Shown here: piece after piece, positions 9,139 to 18,645 of the stretch | Layout of the letters: each line of letters starts with the position of its first letter | Numbering within the stretch: position 1 is the first letter of the stretch | Assembly (NCBI RefSeq): GCF_051013375.1 | Contig: NZ_CP142125.1 | DNA length: 64,000 nt | Strand: one strand, 5' to 3' | Source of the DNA: Kordia algicida | Lineage (GTDB): Bacteria; Bacteroidota; Bacteroidia; Flavobacteriales; Flavobacteriaceae | Translations under genes and position numbers: made by a program | Notes under the pieces: model-generated | Seen by the model: only the letters and a program-made list of their open reading frames with translations | What the model was told of the DNA's origin: nothing | Databases searched by the model: none

Positions 9139-12100
9139 TTACTTCACGAATTTTACAACTGAAGTTTTTCCGTTTTCTAATGTTACTCTAGCAAAGAAAA
9201 CACCATTCTTAGCAGAACCTAAGAAAGCTTCTCCTGTATTGGCTTGTGGTTTTGCCGTTGTAACAATTTGACCAACTAAGTTGTATACTTCAATAGAACT
9301 AATATTACTTTGAGCATTTACTACAAAGCTATTGTTCACAGTATTTACATAGTGTACAAAACCTCTTGATTCAAAAGATTCAACAGATAATGGCGCACAT
9401 GTAACAGTACCTTGCCAACCTTCTCTTGTAACTGATCCATCAGAAGTAAATACAAATGTTAAACATCCTGAAGCATCTGAAGAAGTAATCATCATACCTT
9501 GTAAATCTCCTGAACCTGCTGCTGGTGAATCATCTCTATCCCAACACCAAAGTGGTCCGTTAGGTGAATCGATTGTTGCCGCAGTGTTATCGGCTCCATC
9601 GTGAATGGTCAATCCGTCCCAACAACCTGTTGCTCCGTTGTTTTCTGTTGAAAAGAAAGTAAATTCTACTGTTACGGCTTCCCCTGCAACATCAGGACAA
9701 ATCGTATAGGTAATATTTTCATTAATTGAATAATCTCCACTTTGCCCACCTGAGTCTAGGAATGTTCCATTTGTACATGATGGTGGTACAGCAACATAAG
9801 GTGTAGCAAAAGCAAATGGTCCTGCCCAAGCAGAAACTCCATCTGGTCCACAGTCAGCCTGTACATAGAATTCGTAGCTGTTATCTCCTACCAATCCTGT
9901 TGCAGTATACGGATTCGTTACTCCAGAAGCAGTTGCCGTTCCTGTAGCAGTTCCTCCAGCTGTAATATCTACTAATTCTATATTCCAAGAAGTAGCTGCT
10001 CCGTTTTCTGTCCAACCTAAGTCAGCAGTAGTTTCCATAATATTTGTTGCAGTTAATCCAGAAGGTGCTGGACATGTTTCCAATGTAGAGAAATTAAATG
10101 GTCCTGCCCATCCAGAGAATGTTCCGCCACCACAATCTGCTCTTACATAAAATGCATAATCGTTATTTTGCGTAAGTCCCATGGCAGCATATGGATTTGC
10201 AACTCCAGAAGCTGTAGGTGTTCCTGTAAACATTCCACCACCAGAAATATCAACAATTTCTACATCCCAAGCAGTTGAGGCTCCGTTTTCTGTCCATCCT
10301 AATTCAGCAGATGTATCTGTAATCATAGTAGCAGTTAATGCATTTGGCGTTGGACATGCAGGTAATTCTGTGAAAGACACATTGTCAATAGAAATATCTC
10401 CTTCAAAAGTACCAACACTCGTTCCTCTAAAAGTAATAGAGATCGTTTGTCCTGCAAATGCTGCTAAATCTACTACAGCTAGTTCCCAAGGATCTGTTGC
10501 CGATGTTTGTTGTTGCCCAGCAAGCGTGAATACGTTTGTAGTTCCGTTTACAATTACGTCTAGTTTTCCTATTTGTGCCCCAAACATGTGATAGTTAAAT
10601 GTCAATGCTGGTGCAGTGAGTCCTGATAAATCTACTAATGGAGAAATTAAGTCTGTAGTATCACCGTTTGCTCCAGCAGATGCTTCTGTGTAAAAATAAT
10701 TTCCTGTTGTTATGGACGGATCTGGTCCTGTTCCTCCTGACCCATTGTCAGTTCCTGGAGCAGATTCCCAATAGTAAGCACCACCAGTTGCCGACCAACA
10801 GTTTTCACTAACAAAAGCTGATCCTCCTGTTGTAAATGTTTCAAAATCTTCTGTATAAGGCGCCATGAATGGATTACAAGCTGTTGTAAATGCAAACGGC
10901 CCTACCCATACAGACGTTCCATTAGCTGCACAATCTGCTCTTACATAAAATTCATAGCTGTTATTGTCTGTAAGACCTGTAGCATTATATGGATTTGAGA
11001 CCCCTGTAGCCGTAGGTGTTCCTGTCGCGGTTCCTCCTGCTGTGATGTCTACGATTTCAACATCCCAAAGTCCTTCTGATCCACCAGCTGTCCATCCAAG
11101 ATCAGCAGAGGTTGTCAATATGTTTGTAGCTGTTAATGCTGTAGGTTCTGGACATGCAACAGTAGTAGAGAAAGAAAAAGGTCCAACCCATGCTGATGTT
11201 CCATCTACTCCACAGTCTGCCTGCACATAGAATTCGTAATCATTAGAAGGAGTTAATCCAGTTATATTAAAAGGATTTGTTACACCTGTATTAGTTGGAG
11301 TTCCTGTTGCTGTTCCTCCACCAGTAATATCTACTAATTCAATATTCCACAGTGTAGCTGTTCCGTTTTCCGTCCAACCTAAATCAGCAGAAAAACCGTC
11401 AATATTCGTTGCAGTTAATGCATTTGGTGCTGCACAAGAAGGTAATTCTGTAAATGCAACATTATCGATGGAGATATCTCCTTCAAATGTTCCTGCGCTT
11501 GTTCCTCTAAATGTAATAGAGATTGTTTGTCCTGCAAATGCTGATAAGTCTACAACCGCTAGTTCCCAAGGTGATGTTGCAGTAGCTTGTTGTTGTCCAC
11601 TTATTGTAAATACATTTGTTGTTCCATTTACTAATACATCTAACGTTCCCATATCGCCACCAAACATATGGTAGTTAAATGTCAATGCTGGTGTTGTAAG
11701 CGCTGTTAGATCAACTAATGGAGATATTAAATCTGTCGTATCTCCGTTTGCACCTGCCGACGCTTCGGTATAGAAGTAGTTTCCAGTTGTTATTGATGGA
11801 TCTGGTCCTGTTCCGTCTGATCCTGCATCAGTACCTGGAGCTGATTCCCAGAAATAACTTCCTCCAGTTCCTGTCCAACAATTTTCAGATACAAATGCTG
11901 TTGCTGCCGTTGTAAATGTTTCAAAGTTTTCAGAGTATGGTGCTGCGATTGCTGCACATTCAGTTCTAAATGTTAAAGGGCCAACCCAAGCAGATGTTCC
12001 ATCAACTCCACAATTAGCTCTTATATAGTAATCATACTCCGTATTTTCAGTGAGTCCAGTTGCTGTGTAAGGATTTGTTACTCCTGTTACTGTAGCCGTT

Positions 12101-12828
12101 CCTGTTGGAGGTGTTCCTGCTGGAACAATTTCTATATCCCATGCAGTAGCAGAACCACTTTCTGTCCACGATAAATCTGCTGTTGTTTCTGTAATATTAG
12201 CAACCATCAACATTGAAGGATCTGGACATGATGGTGGAGTTGTAGATGTAATTGTAGGAGCGTCAAAACAGAATCCCCATTCGAAACCTGCGCCACCTAC
12301 TAAATCGTCAAAATAAATTCTGTATCTAAAACCAGCCAATTGCGTTGGTGTAAATCCTGCAATGTTTAGTATATCTGTCGTGTAGGCTTCTGAAGTACCT
12401 GAACAAAAATCATTTGTTGGTGCTCCAGCTGTATCAGCATTAAAAGGTGTTCCAATAATATTCCAAGTATTAGCATCAGCATCCCAATATTCAAATTGTA
12501 AGATATCATCAGTATTGTAATTGTAAACAAGGTTACCTGACATTGATATCCATGTTTCCCCTGCTGTAAATGCTGCAGTTAGGTCAATTATTGGTGATTC
12601 TGCTGCAATATCATCATCACTTCCGTTTCCTGCATCATCATCATCAAAAGCAAAATTTGGTGATACAGTAGGATCAGCTTCTAGAGCTGTTGGATCTGCA
12701 TTGTATGTTCCTGTAAGCGACCAATTCGCATTAGGCCACATCGCATTTTGGTTCAATGTTTGAGCAAAGCCAGTGTAAGCAAATGCAAAAAACATTAGAA
12801 ATAAAACTTTAAGTGTAGTTTTTTTCAT
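9139..12828 (-). CDS. T9SS-exported modular adhesin-like protein (FN3, MAM-like, CUB-like)
   Basis: A 1229-residue secreted protein. Order: signal peptide 1-22 (cut after FAQ), N-terminal beta-sandwich ~24-200, FN3 201-289, MAM/cleaved-adhesin-like 291-465, FN3 465-555, FN3 559-650, a second MAM-like 651-825, FN3 825-917, FN3 918-1010, a CUB-like domain ~1020-1150 with paired cysteines, and a T9SS type A sorting domain ~1155-1229 (VYNLVGQIV, final VVKFVK). The block MAM-FN3-FN3 occurs twice in tandem, about 360 residues each. The FN3 units share ADLGWTENG and YEFYVxADCG cores. Likely held on or released from the cell surface after T9SS processing; a binding or adhesion role is inferred from domains only. 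Paralogue of the next gene upstream. Confidence 0.87.
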   Translation of the reverse strand: MKKTTLKVLFLMFFAFAYTGFAQTLNQNAMWPNANWSLTGTYNADPTALEADPTVSPNFAFDDDDAGNGSDDDIAAESPIIDLTAAFTAGETWISMSGNLVYNYNTDDILQFEYWDADANTWNIIGTPFNADTAGAPTNDFCSGTSEAYTTDILNIAGFTPTQLAGFRYRIYFDDLVGGAGFEWGFCFDAPTITSTTPPSCPDPSMLMVANITETTADLSWTESGSATAWDIEIVPAGTPPTGTATVTGVTNPYTATGLTENTEYDYYIRANCGVDGTSAWVGPLTFRTECAAIAAPYSENFETFTTAATAFVSENCWTGTGGSYFWESAPGTDAGSDGTGPDPSITTGNYFYTEASAGANGDTTDLISPLVDLTALTTPALTFNYHMFGGDMGTLDVLVNGTTNVFTISGQQQATATSPWELAVVDLSAFAGQTISITFRGTSAGTFEGDISIDNVAFTELPSCAAPNALTATNIDGFSADLGWTENGTATLWNIELVDITGGGTATGTPTNTGVTNPFNITGLTPSNDYEFYVQADCGVDGTSAWVGPFSFSTTVACPEPTALTATNILTTSADLGWTAGGSEGLWDVEIVDITAGGTATGTPTATGVSNPYNATGLTDNNSYEFYVRADCAANGTSVWVGPFAFTTACNPFMAPYTEDFETFTTGGSAFVSENCWSATGGAYYWESAPGTDNGSGGTGPDPSITTGNYFYTEASAGANGDTTDLISPLVDLSGLTAPALTFNYHMFGAQIGKLDVIVNGTTNVFTLAGQQQTSATDPWELAVVDLAAFAGQTISITFRGTSVGTFEGDISIDNVSFTELPACPTPNALTATMITDTSAELGWTENGASTAWDVEIVDISGGGMFTGTPTASGVANPYAAMGLTQNNDYAFYVRADCGGGTFSGWAGPFNFSTLETCPAPSGLTATNIMETTADLGWTENGAATSWNIELVDITAGGTATGTATASGVTNPYTATGLVGDNSYEFYVQADCGPDGVSAWAGPFAFATPYVAVPPSCTNGTFLDSGGQSGDYSINENITYTICPDVAGEAVTVEFTFFSTENNGATGCWDGLTIHDGADNTAATIDSPNGPLWCWDRDDSPAAGSGDLQGMMITSSDASGCLTFVFTSDGSVTREGWQGTVTCAPLSVESFESRGFVHYVNTVNNSFVVNAQSNISSIEVYNLVGQIVTTAKPQANTGEAFLGSAKNGVFFARVTLENGKTSVVKFVK
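9799..11958 (-). repeat. Tandem ~1,080-bp in-frame duplication (MAM-FN3-FN3 unit)
   Basis: Coordinates are derived from residue counts: unit A is about 10879-11958 and unit B about 9799-10878. Nucleotide similarity is evident by eye, for example 10375-10600 against 11455-11680. The 865-residue paralogue carries one copy of the same unit. Confidence 0.75.
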
Positions 12829-12978
12829 GTACGTTGTTTTTAGTTAGTTAGATAAATATATGAATTATTTATAAACTAAACGATTTTACACAACAGAACA
12901 CTTTGATTTTCAATAGTACTTTTTAATTTCTAACTATGTTTTTATAATTATGCAATTGTATTTTGATAATTTTTTTTT

Positions 12979-13010
12979 AAAAAAAAGCTGCTCAATAACG
13001 AGCAGCTTTT
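12979..13010 (-). terminator. Rho-independent terminator of the 865-aa T9SS protein gene
   Basis: An 11-bp perfect stem AAAAGCTGCTC/GAGCAGCTTTT (12983-12993 with 13000-13010), loop of 6, with a T run on the minus strand made by the A tract at 12979-12986. Confidence 0.85.
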
Positions 13011-13034
13011 GATAGTTTATATGTTTTTAATGGA

Positions 13035-15632
13035 TTACTTCACGAATTTTACTACTGAAGTTCTTCCATTTTCTAATGTTACTCTTGCGAAGAGAACACC
13101 ATTTTTAACTGAACCTAAGTTTGCCTCTCCAGAAGCAGCGTTTGGCTTAGCTGTAGTGATGATTTGTCCAACTAAGTTGTATATTTCAATAGATTGAATA
13201 TTGCTTTGTGCATTTACTACAAAAGCGTTATTTACTGTATCTACGTAGTGGATAAAACCTCTAACTTCAGCAGACTCTACTGATAAAGGTGTACAAGTAA
13301 TATCTGCTTCCCATCCTTCTCTTGTTACAGATCCATCAGAAGTAAATACAAACGTTAAACATCCTGAAGCATCAGTTGAAGTGATTGTCATTCCTTGTAA
13401 ATCTCCCGAACCTGCAGCTGGTGCATCGTCTCTATCCCAACACCAGAGTGGTCCGTTAGGTGAATCGATTGTTGTTGCTGTCGCATCAGCTCCGTCGTGA
13501 ATAGTTAATCCATCCCAACAAGCTGTAGCACCATTATTTTCAACTGAGAAGAATGTAAATTCAACATTTACTACGTCTCCAGCATTATCTGGACAGATTG
13601 TATATGTAATATTCTCATTACTAGAATAGTCCCCAGATCTTCCTCCTGAATCTAAGAAAGTATCATTTGTACAAGATGGTGGTACTGCTACATAAGGTGT
13701 AGCAAAAGCAAATGGTCCTGCCCAAGCAGATGTTCCATCAACTCCACAGTCAGCTTGTACGTAGAATTCGTAGCTATTATCTCCTACTAAACCTGTAGCA
13801 CTGAAAGGGTTTCCAACTACTCCAGCGTTTGTAGGTGTTCCTGTGAACGTTCCTCCTGCAGTGACATCAACGATTTCTATGTTCCAAACAGAAGTAGTTC
13901 CATTTTCTGTCCAACCTAAGTCAGCAGACGTTTCCATAATATTTGTAGCTGTTAATGCAGTTGGTGAAGGACAAGTTTCCATTGTTGTGAACGCAAACGG
14001 TCCAGCCCAAGTTGAGAGAGTTCCACCACCACAGTCAGCTCTTACATAGAATTCGTAATCATTGTTTTGCGTAAGTCCCATTGCCGTGTAAGGATTAGTA
14101 ACTCCTGTAGCTGTAGCTGTTCCTGTAGCTGTTCCTCCAGCTGTAACATCTACGATTTCAACATCCCATAGAGTTGCAGTTCCATTTTCTGTCCAACCTA
14201 AGTCTGCAGTTGTATCTGTAATATTTGTTACTGTTAATGCATTTGGTGTAGGGCATGCAGGTAATTCTGTAAAAGACACATTATCAATAGAGATATCTCC
14301 TTCAAATGTTCCTGCACTCGTTGCTCTAAATGTAATAGTGATAGATTGTCCTGCAAAGGCAGCTAAATCAACTACAGCTAATTCGAAAGGAGCTGTTGCT
14401 GAAGTTTGTTGCTGTCCACTTAATGTCCAAACATTTGTTGTTCCATTTACTAAAACATCTAAAGTACCTATTTGTCCTCCAAACATATGATAGTTAAATG
14501 TTAATGCTGGTGCTGTAAGTGCTGTTAAATCTACTAATGGAGATACTAAATCAGTGGTATCACCGTTAGCTCCCGCAGATGCTTCTGTGTAGAAGTAATT
14601 TCCTGTAGTTATTGTTGGATCTGGTCCAGTTCCTCCAGATCCTACATCAGTACCAGGTGCAGCTTCCCAAAAGTATGCTCCTCCAGTTCCTGTCCAGCAA
14701 TTTCCAGATGTGAAGGCTGTAGTAGCAGTTGTAAAAGCCTCAAAGTCTTCTGTGTAAGGCGCATTTATTACTGCTGGGCATTCTGTAGTAAATGTAAATG
14801 GTCCAACCCAGTTTGAAGTTCCACTTCCTCCACAGTCAGCTCTTACGTAAAAATCATATGACGTATTTCCTGTTAAACCTGATGCCATGTAAGGATTTGC
14901 AACTCCTGACGCCGTTGGAGTTCCTGTAGCCGCTGCTCCACTTGGAACAAGCTCAACATCCCAAACAGTCGCTGTTCCATTTTCTGTCCAACCTAAGTCA
15001 GCAGACGTTTCCATAATGTTTGTAGCTGTTAACATAGATGGATCAATACATGATGGCGGTGCTGCTGAAGTAATTGTTGGTGATTCGATACACCATCCAT
15101 ATTGCCATCCACCTTGGTCATCATACGAAACACGGTATTGGAATCCAGATAACTGTGTTGCTGTAAATCCTGAAATATCAAGTACCGAAGAAGTGTAAGC
15201 TTCTGAGATTGTACAGTTTTGATAGTCTGCAACAGTAGTAGTGTTTCCTGAAAAAGTTTGGATAGCACTCCAAGTCATTGCATCAGCATCATACACTTCA
15301 ATAGCCAATACATCACCTCCTAAAGCATAGTACGTAAAGTTTCCACTCACAGTAATCCATGTTTCTCCAGCGCCACTTGCTGCAGTTAAATCGATTACTG
15401 GTGAAGTTGCTATGATATTATCAGCAGATCCATTTCCTGCCGCATCATCGTCAAAGATGAAATTAGCTCCTGTTGTTGTAGGATCTCCAGCGAGTCCTCC
15501 AGCAGTGTAAGAACCTGAAAGTGTCCATGCTGCGTTAGGCCAACTCGCAGCCTGATTTAATGTTTGTGAGACACCTATATAGGTACCTAACAAGAACATT
15601 ATCATAAAAAGTTTAAGTGTAATTTTTTTCAT
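13035..15632 (-). CDS. T9SS-exported modular adhesin-like protein, shorter paralogue
   Basis: An 865-residue secreted protein with the same plan as its downstream neighbour but one MAM-FN3-FN3 block instead of two: signal peptide 1-22 (cut after GVSQ), N-terminal beta-sandwich to ~195, FN3 ~196-285, MAM-like ~286-460, FN3 ~461-552, FN3 ~553-648, CUB-like ~655-785, T9SS sorting domain ~790-865 ending VVKFVK. The CUB-like and C-terminal parts are nearly identical between the two proteins (shared CWDGLTIHDGAD and GPLWCWDRDD segments). The two genes also share an AACTAACTAA motif just before the start, so both leader and coding region descend from one duplication. Each has its own terminator, so they are probably separate transcripts. 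Function beyond a surface or secreted binding role is unknown. Confidence 0.87.
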   Translation of the reverse strand: MKKITLKLFMIMFLLGTYIGVSQTLNQAASWPNAAWTLSGSYTAGGLAGDPTTTGANFIFDDDAAGNGSADNIIATSPVIDLTAASGAGETWITVSGNFTYYALGGDVLAIEVYDADAMTWSAIQTFSGNTTTVADYQNCTISEAYTSSVLDISGFTATQLSGFQYRVSYDDQGGWQYGWCIESPTITSAAPPSCIDPSMLTATNIMETSADLGWTENGTATVWDVELVPSGAAATGTPTASGVANPYMASGLTGNTSYDFYVRADCGGSGTSNWVGPFTFTTECPAVINAPYTEDFEAFTTATTAFTSGNCWTGTGGAYFWEAAPGTDVGSGGTGPDPTITTGNYFYTEASAGANGDTTDLVSPLVDLTALTAPALTFNYHMFGGQIGTLDVLVNGTTNVWTLSGQQQTSATAPFELAVVDLAAFAGQSITITFRATSAGTFEGDISIDNVSFTELPACPTPNALTVTNITDTTADLGWTENGTATLWDVEIVDVTAGGTATGTATATGVTNPYTAMGLTQNNDYEFYVRADCGGGTLSTWAGPFAFTTMETCPSPTALTATNIMETSADLGWTENGTTSVWNIEIVDVTAGGTFTGTPTNAGVVGNPFSATGLVGDNSYEFYVQADCGVDGTSAWAGPFAFATPYVAVPPSCTNDTFLDSGGRSGDYSSNENITYTICPDNAGDVVNVEFTFFSVENNGATACWDGLTIHDGADATATTIDSPNGPLWCWDRDDAPAAGSGDLQGMTITSTDASGCLTFVFTSDGSVTREGWEADITCTPLSVESAEVRGFIHYVDTVNNAFVVNAQSNIQSIEIYNLVGQIITTAKPNAASGEANLGSVKNGVLFARVTLENGRTSVVKFVK

Positions 15633-15778
15633 AAAAAGTTTGATTTTTTGTTAGTTAGTTGAATATCAGTAGAAAGAACCACATTTTTTTTGAATCACAC
15701 GTGTTAATATCGACAAAAAGATATTTTTTATCGATAAAATGCCTAAAAAAATGGTTTTTCCTACAGTTTATCTTTAGA

Positions 15779-17509
15779 TTATTTTAACATTATTTTTTTA
15801 TTAAATATACCTTTTTCTCCAATTATTTTGAGCAAATAATATCCAGAAGATAATGCTGAAATATCAATATGATTTTGCGGTGTTATTTGTCCTTTTTTTA
15901 CTTGCATACCTCTGCTATCAAAAACTAGATATTGATAGGTTTGATTGTTAGCTGTTTGCAACCAGATTTTTCCTGTAGTTGGATTTGGATATGCTTGAAT
16001 TTCATTTTTTGTTTGAAATTCTTCTGTACTTAACGGACTGCTTCCTTCTTGTATGCTTATTTTTTGATTTGGGGTTACATTATATAAGATGTCTTGTGCA
16101 CCTCCTAACCAAGTGACTTTTACGTAATCAATGATTGTATTACCTCCAATCCCAAAGAATTCCGTTTCTGAGTTTTGTGCAATGTAACCTTCTCCACAAA
16201 CTGTGTATCTGTATTGTGATACGCCTTCACTTCTGAGTTCAATAGTAGCTCCGATGCCTTGTTTGTTACTTGCAACACCTTCTAAGTCTACTTTTAACCA
16301 ATTGTTGGTAGAAGTTGTTTCATTTTTCCATAAAAAGATGTCATCACCGCCAGAGTTGCTTACTATGATTTCTGGAAAACCATCATTATCTGTATCGCCA
16401 ATAGCATTTGAGTAGCTTTCGCTAGTGTCGTTTTCAAAGCCTGAGCTAGATTCTATACTGAAAGTTCCATTCCCGTTGTTGGTGTAGAATGCTGCTGACA
16501 TTAAACTTGGCACACCACCATCTAACGAACCACTAACATATAAGTCTAGGTCTCCATTGTTGTTTGCATCTAAGAATACTGCTCCCCACGCAATACTTTC
16601 AAACATGGTTCCTGTTCCCGCAGCAACATTGCTAAAAGTTCCATCGCCATTGTTTCTTAATAAGTAGTTTCCAGGAATTCCGTTAGTTACGTAGATATCA
16701 AACCATCCATCTCTATCAAAGTCCGAAATGGTAACAGACATTGCATCAATTGCTAGGTTTGTTCCAGATTCTTCACTTACGTCTGTAAAGGATCCATCAC
16801 CGTTATTTTTGTAGAGAATATTTGTGGTATTTGTTTTGTCATTTGCCATGTAAATGTCTTGCCAACCATCATTGTTGTAGTCAAAGAATGCTGAACAAAA
16901 TGATAAATGACTTCCTGTGTCAATTCCTGCGGAAGCGCTTACATTTGTAAAAGTTCCGTCACCGTTATTTTTATAGAGATAGTTTGGTTGTGGTGTACTT
17001 AATCCTCTGTTGCAAAGAAATACATCTAAGTATCCATCGTTATTATAATCGCCCCAAGAAGCGCCAAAGTTATCTTGTGCAGCAGTAGGCAAGCCTGCTG
17101 AAATTGTAACGTCTGTAAGTGTGTTACCACTGTTTCTGTATAAACGACTTCCATCAACATCACTAGACACGTATAAGTCTTTGTCGCCATCATTGTCAAA
17201 ATCGACCCAAATAACTTGTTTTTGCTGTGCGTTGTTGCTAGGAACCATTGTTGTTTCAAGAGAAAACGTTCCATCACCGTTATTTTTATAGATTTTTAAA
17301 GGATCGCCACTTTGCGTTCCAATGGTTATGTCGTCCCAACCATCATTGTTGAAGTCGCAAAAGGAAATTCCTCCGCCAAGATAAATGGTTCCACTGTAAT
17401 CATCAACTCCTAGTGCGGTTGCTTGATTTTCAAAATATATTTGTGCATTTAGTTGAAAACAGAGAATATAAAGGGTACACGAAAAGAATACTGGTAATCG
17501 TCTTTTCAT
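15779..17509 (-). CDS. CRTAC1-type FG-GAP/VCBS repeat protein with ASPIC/UnbV domain and T9SS signal
   Basis: A 576-residue exported protein. Residues 1-22 are a signal peptide. About 30-400 hold repeated FG-GAP/VCBS units with DxNNDGxxD calcium-binding loops (DFNNDGWDD, DYNNDGYLD, DFDRDGWFD, DTDNDGFPE), predicting a seven-bladed beta-propeller. About 415-490 is an ASPIC/UnbV domain (IGATIELRSEG ... VKVTWLGG). The last ~75 residues form a T9SS type A sorting domain (YPNPTTGKIWLQ ... NKKIMLK). This is the usual plan of CRTAC1 family proteins in Bacteroidota. It is the third T9SS cargo gene in a row on this strand, but unrelated in sequence to the two FN3 proteins. Confidence 0.9.
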   Translation of the reverse strand: MKRRLPVFFSCTLYILCFQLNAQIYFENQATALGVDDYSGTIYLGGGISFCDFNNDGWDDITIGTQSGDPLKIYKNNGDGTFSLETTMVPSNNAQQKQVIWVDFDNDGDKDLYVSSDVDGSRLYRNSGNTLTDVTISAGLPTAAQDNFGASWGDYNNDGYLDVFLCNRGLSTPQPNYLYKNNGDGTFTNVSASAGIDTGSHLSFCSAFFDYNNDGWQDIYMANDKTNTTNILYKNNGDGSFTDVSEESGTNLAIDAMSVTISDFDRDGWFDIYVTNGIPGNYLLRNNGDGTFSNVAAGTGTMFESIAWGAVFLDANNNGDLDLYVSGSLDGGVPSLMSAAFYTNNGNGTFSIESSSGFENDTSESYSNAIGDTDNDGFPEIIVSNSGGDDIFLWKNETTSTNNWLKVDLEGVASNKQGIGATIELRSEGVSQYRYTVCGEGYIAQNSETEFFGIGGNTIIDYVKVTWLGGAQDILYNVTPNQKISIQEGSSPLSTEEFQTKNEIQAYPNPTTGKIWLQTANNQTYQYLVFDSRGMQVKKGQITPQNHIDISALSSGYYLLKIIGEKGIFNKKIMLK

Positions 17510-17682
17510 AAGCAGTCGGTAAATAGTTTATTGAGTTCGAGACTTCTAAACTATTAAAACAACTCAAATTTCACAAATATTTAACATATTATATTTGAAA
17601 TATGTAATGATTTCTTTTTGTTTGTGTGTTATTCTATGTATTTGCTAGCAGTTTTTAAGATTTCTATTTTTTAAAAAAATCA

Positions 17683-17716
17683 AAAAAAATACCTCTAAGC
17701 AGCTTAGAGGCATTTT
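17683..17716 (-). terminator. Rho-independent terminator of fabI
   Basis: Inverted repeat CCTCTAA/TTAGAGG (17692-17698 with 17704-17710) and an A-rich tract to its left, which gives a long T run on the minus strand downstream of fabI. Confidence 0.75.
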
Positions 17717-17737
17717 TTAGTATATATGAATTTTGTT

Positions 17738-18553
17738 TTATTCTTCTGTAAATCTTTCGATTACTTCTTGGCTAACTCCTGTGTTTGAGAATCCGCCATC
17801 ATTGTAAAGGTTTTGCATGGTTACTCTCTTTGTTAAGTCTGAGAATAGCGTTACCGTGTAATTTGCGCAATCCATTGCAGTTGCGTTTCCTAGTGGAGAC
17901 ATTTTTTCTGCATATGAGATGAATCCATCAAATCCTTTGACACCTTGACCTGCCGTTGTTGGCGTTGGCGATTGGGAAATTGTGTTGACACGAACTTTCT
18001 TTTCTTTCCCAAAGAAATATCCAAAGCTACGTGCAATAGATTCTAAGTATGCTTTGTTGTCTGCCATGTCATTATAATCTGGGAATGTACGTTGTGCCGC
18101 CATATACGTTAGTGCCACAATACTTCCCCACTCGTTCATTGCATCTTGTTTGTAAAGTGTTTGCATTACTTTGTGAAATGATACCGCAGAAACGTCCCAA
18201 CCTTTGGTCATCCAATCGTATTTTAAGTCTGTGTAATGTCTTCCTTTACGAACATTTACAGACATTCCGATAGAGTGTAATACAAAGTCAATTTTCCCAC
18301 CAAGGATTTCCATAGATTTTTCTATAAGGTTTTGAAGGTCTTCTTCGCTGGTAGCATCAGCAGGAATGATTTCTGAACCTGTTTTTTCCGCCAAGTCTTT
18401 TATTTTTCCCATACGCATTGCAATTGGCGCATTTGTCAATACAAATGTTCCGCCTTCTTCATGCACACGTTCGGCAGTTTTCCATGCAATAGAGTTTTCG
18501 TCTAAAGCACCAAATATGATTCCTTTTTTTCCTTTTAATAAGTTATATGACAT
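17738..18553 (-). CDS. fabI: Enoyl-[acyl-carrier-protein] reductase (NADH) FabI
   Basis: A 271-residue short-chain dehydrogenase-type reductase for the last step of each fatty acid elongation cycle. The N-terminal GIIFGALDENSIAW segment is the FabI form of the nucleotide-binding loop. The active-site tyrosines Y150 and Y160 and lysine K167 are present in the Y-x6-K arrangement (YNDMADNK), matching E. coli FabI Y146/Y156/K163. QSPTPTTAGQG near 204 is the mobile substrate-binding loop. The length is normal. It is a single-gene unit between its own promoter and terminator, downstream of the recN operon on the same strand. Confidence 0.95.
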   Translation of the reverse strand: MSYNLLKGKKGIIFGALDENSIAWKTAERVHEEGGTFVLTNAPIAMRMGKIKDLAEKTGSEIIPADATSEEDLQNLIEKSMEILGGKIDFVLHSIGMSVNVRKGRHYTDLKYDWMTKGWDVSAVSFHKVMQTLYKQDAMNEWGSIVALTYMAAQRTFPDYNDMADNKAYLESIARSFGYFFGKEKKVRVNTISQSPTPTTAGQGVKGFDGFISYAEKMSPLGNATAMDCANYTVTLFSDLTKRVTMQNLYNDGGFSNTGVSQEVIERFTEE

Positions 18554-18591
18554 GCTTGTTGATTTTAGTCGTTTTTAGCTGTTTGGTAGTT

Positions 18592-18599
18592 CAAATATA
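18592..18599 (-). promoter_or_regulatory. -7 element of the fabI promoter
   Basis: On the minus strand this reads TATATTTG, matching TAnnTTTG, about 39 bases before the fabI start. No clear TTG is found at the -33 position. Confidence 0.45.
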
Positions 18600-18645
18600 T
18601 GGTAAAAGATTGAATTGATCGATTTCTAAGTATCGAAATTATCTT

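Noticed and set aside
10181..11915. Several long open frames antisense to the T9SS protein genes
   Set aside because: They arise from the repetitive, Thr/Gly-rich codons of the real genes and repeat with the same period; no independent support.
9799..11958. CRISPR-like repetition
   Set aside because: The repeats encode FN3 and MAM-like domains in frame and lack short identical repeats with unique spacers.
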